The notes beneath the pieces are model-generated. The model was not told where the DNA came from and did not search any database. It saw only the letters and a list, made by a program, of their open reading frames with translations. A program made the translations under genes and the position numbers. Positions 21,512-23,058 of a stretch of 23,058 nucleotides of DNA are shown here, piece by piece (positions within the stretch are counted from its first letter, which is position 1; every line of letters begins with the position of its first letter). This DNA comes from a virus: positions 1 through 23,058 of IMG/VR virus record IMGVR_UViG_3300037189_012269; one strand, written 5' to 3'.

Positions 21512-22465
21512 CTATTTCCCTCGACGCTTCGACTGCGCGTCATCCAGCGCATAGAGCTCGGTGACTCGCTTGAATGATTCGGGATCATTGCGCCACCGTG
21601 GATTCGCCTTCATGATCTCAACCGCCTGCTGGCGTGGCGAGTGACTGCCGGTCGCAACCTCCTGGCCTACGCCCGGCAGCGGTGCTTCACGCAGCGCACG
21701 GCGTGCCTCATCGATAACACGAACGACTTTGGGGTTAGACATCGCCGCTTGCATCGCAGGATCTGCGAGATCCTCTGGAGAAAAGCGCGACTGCACAAAG
21801 GCACGGTTTTGTTCCAGCCTGGCATCATAGTTATCGCCCCATTCCTTTTGGAAGATTGCCACTGATTCCTGGGACAGCTGAGCCACCTTTGCCTGGGCAG
21901 CTTCCAACGACTGATTCGACTGGCCGGCCACACCCTCGAGGTGTTTTGAAATCAATTCCTGAGCCGCAGCCGCGGGAATGTGATGCTTGTGAAAAATCTC
22001 GGCATACGGCTGCATTGCCGCATCGTTCCAATCCACTCCATCGGGCAGCTTGTCAGGCTTCAGGAGATAGCCGTCCAGGCTCTCCGGCACCCCGGCATCG
22101 CGGCGGAATGCTGCAATGTCATCGTCGCTAGCACCCTCTTTCGGATAACTAACGCCCGTGGCCTTTTTACCCACAAATCCCAGCGTGTCATCCATCATGC
22201 GGAACAAGGTGGCTTCATCCTTGGCAGTCGCTGCCTTGGTCGCCAGGCGCTCAAATCCCGCAGCCCGCAGGTTTTCCGTCCATCCCTCGTTGAATTGCCC
22301 GCCCTTCTGGACATGGTCGCCAAAGAAGTTGCTCGGTGGTGGGGCAGCCGGGGTTGCACTCGCTGCAGGGGTTGATGCGCCACCCATGAATCCGCCCTGA
22401 CTCGGGGCGGCAGCTGGCATTGGGGTTGCGGCTGGTAGCGCCGCGTCGGGTGTTAGTTCACTCAT
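21512..22465 (-). CDS. Head scaffolding protein
   Basis: A 317-residue protein. The first 45 residues are low-complexity P/A/G; the middle is helical, with D-G-Y-L-L-K-P-D (about 130-137), a helix-rich Q/A/E section (about 180-215) and E-W-G-D-N-Y-D-A-R-L, which recurs in podoviral scaffolds; the end is basic (S-K-R-R-G-K), as usual for scaffold tails that contact the capsid. Placed between portal and capsid genes. It would drive prohead assembly inside the shell and be absent from mature virions. The start overlaps the previous stop (ATGA at 22465-22462). No Ser-His protease motif is seen. Confidence 0.8.
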   Translation of the reverse strand: MSELTPDAALPAATPMPAAAPSQGGFMGGASTPAASATPAAPPPSNFFGDHVQKGGQFNEGWTENLRAAGFERLATKAATAKDEATLFRMMDDTLGFVGKKATGVSYPKEGASDDDIAAFRRDAGVPESLDGYLLKPDKLPDGVDWNDAAMQPYAEIFHKHHIPAAAAQELISKHLEGVAGQSNQSLEAAQAKVAQLSQESVAIFQKEWGDNYDARLEQNRAFVQSRFSPEDLADPAMQAAMSNPKVVRVIDEARRALREAPLPGVGQEVATGSHSPRQQAVEIMKANPRWRNDPESFKRVTELYALDDAQSKRRGK

Positions 22466-22755
22466 AATGGAAAATCAAAATCCGACTTAGCCTTGCGGAT
22501 CATGCGAAGCAAATGGCTCACCACTGCACGCTCACCATCCCGCACCGCTGCGCGCAGAGCATTCACCTCTCCGCGGTCAGTCGCTAGGAATGTGCGACCT
22601 AGCAGATCAAAGCGTTCAACCAGGTGCTTGAGCAGTTCGCGCCCAGACTCGCTGTCGAATAATTCAACGGCAAGCTGACAGAGCCGGTCTTGATCCTTGC
22701 GTCGCTGGTCCTGGCTCGCTTGTGCCAGTGCTTGCTTGTCGGTGAGAATGCTCAT
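22462..22755 (-). CDS. Bbp19-like small head-module protein
   Basis: A 97-residue helical protein with S-G-R-E-L-L-K-H-L-V-E-R-F in the middle and A-L-R-A-A-V-R-D-G-E-R-A-V-V after it. This pattern resembles the small protein encoded between portal and scaffold in BPP-1 and related temperate podoviruses (Bbp19). Function is unknown to me; a role in head assembly or packaging is inferred from position. ATGA overlaps join it to the portal gene upstream (22755-22752) and the scaffold gene downstream. Confidence 0.6.
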   Translation of the reverse strand: MSILTDKQALAQASQDQRRKDQDRLCQLAVELFDSESGRELLKHLVERFDLLGRTFLATDRGEVNALRAAVRDGERAVVSHLLRMIRKAKSDFDFPL

Positions 22756-23058
22756 GCTTGTTGCATCATCTGGCCAAGGTTTTGCCGCACGTCTGCCGGA
22801 GCATTGCCCACCTTCTGCACGACGTTGGCCGCGCTTTCCATCTGGGCCGCTTGTTGTTGCTGCGCCCGCTGCTCAGCCCGCGCGGCTTGAATTTCGTTGA
22901 TCGCCTTTTGCGAGCGGATCCAGCTTTCTGGCAGCCCCCCATTCCTGGCGGATTCACGAACGATGGTAGGCATGTCGAGCGCATCAACCGCGTCCGGGTA
23001 GAGTTGAATCATCGGCTGCACCATGCCCATGAATTCCATCAGGCTGCCATTCTCCCGT
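22752..23058 (-). CDS. Portal (head-tail connector) protein, C-terminal part
   Basis: Only the last 101 or so residues are in the window; the gene continues beyond base 23058. The visible part starts within a helical region (N-G-S-L-M-E-F-M-G-M-V-Q), continues with D-A-L-D-M-P-T-I-V-R-E, a pattern common near the end of T7 gp8-type portals, and finishes with a Q/A-rich helix that would form the crown or barrel. Position at the head of the structural block agrees. The portal forms the dodecameric DNA entry ring and binds the gp11-like adaptor. Confidence 0.7.
   Translation of the reverse strand, partial: RENGSLMEFMGMVQPMIQLYPDAVDALDMPTIVRESARNGGLPESWIRSQKAINEIQAARAEQRAQQQQAAQMESAANVVQKVGNAPADVRQNLGQMMQQA

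Noticed and set aside
1-23058. CRISPR array, insertion sequence or complete tRNA gene
   Set aside because: No regularly spaced repeats, transposase-like frames or full cloverleaf were seen on either strand.

Overview
The window is one continuous piece of a temperate, short-tailed (podovirus-type) phage genome, not ordinary chromosome. Almost everything is on the minus strand and reads right to left in virion-assembly order: portal (cut by the right edge), Bbp19-like protein, scaffold, major capsid protein, T7 gp11-like and gp12-like tail tube proteins, a small cupin-fold protein, gp14-, gp15- and gp16-position internal (ejected) virion proteins, tail fibre, a small unknown, a one-helix membrane protein, holin and endolysin. 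At the left edge, on the plus strand, is the last part of a tyrosine integrase. Between integrase and endolysin lies the 3' end of a tRNA (T-arm plus acceptor strand), best read as the phage attachment site attP. Phage genes on both sides of attP imply an unintegrated or circular form of the genome in this assembly.

The dominant gene is a 9.5-kb reading frame (3155 residues) at the gp16 position. It is a 'polyvalent' virion protein: a degenerate zincin-like metalloprotease region, an ADP-ribosyltransferase-like domain, a phosphoribosyltransferase-like domain, a 100-residue orphan segment, a RadC/JAB metallopeptidase with an intact JAMM motif, a probable decayed second JAB copy, and a long helical C-terminal part with a membrane-like segment. 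The enzyme modules from the zincin region onward are separated by six copies of a five-residue motif, (A/P)-F-S-(I/L)-G, at residues 962, 1000, 1306, 1558, 1665 and 2067 (position of F). This module array is the most unusual protein feature of the window.

The second notable signal is regulatory. Just upstream of the capsid gene and of the tail-fibre gene there is the same palindrome, TTCCCA-SS-TGGGAA, and in both places it is followed after exactly one base by a -10-like hexamer on the coding strand (TAGAAT, TATACT). These look like two phage promoters sharing one operator or activator site. The capsid promoter directly follows a terminator-like hairpin after the scaffold gene, and the capsid gene is followed by a strong terminator.

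Adjacent late genes are often joined by ATGA stop/start overlaps, and the uncoupled starts mostly lack a Shine-Dalgarno sequence. With a GC content of roughly 45-60% this fits a host that does not rely heavily on Shine-Dalgarno initiation. The integrase C-terminus reminded me of Verrucomicrobiota-type integrases, but the host cannot be fixed from this window. No stretch longer than 300 bases lacks a gene; the longest is the 249-base scaffold-capsid interval, which holds the terminator, promoter and a leader with hairpin potential.
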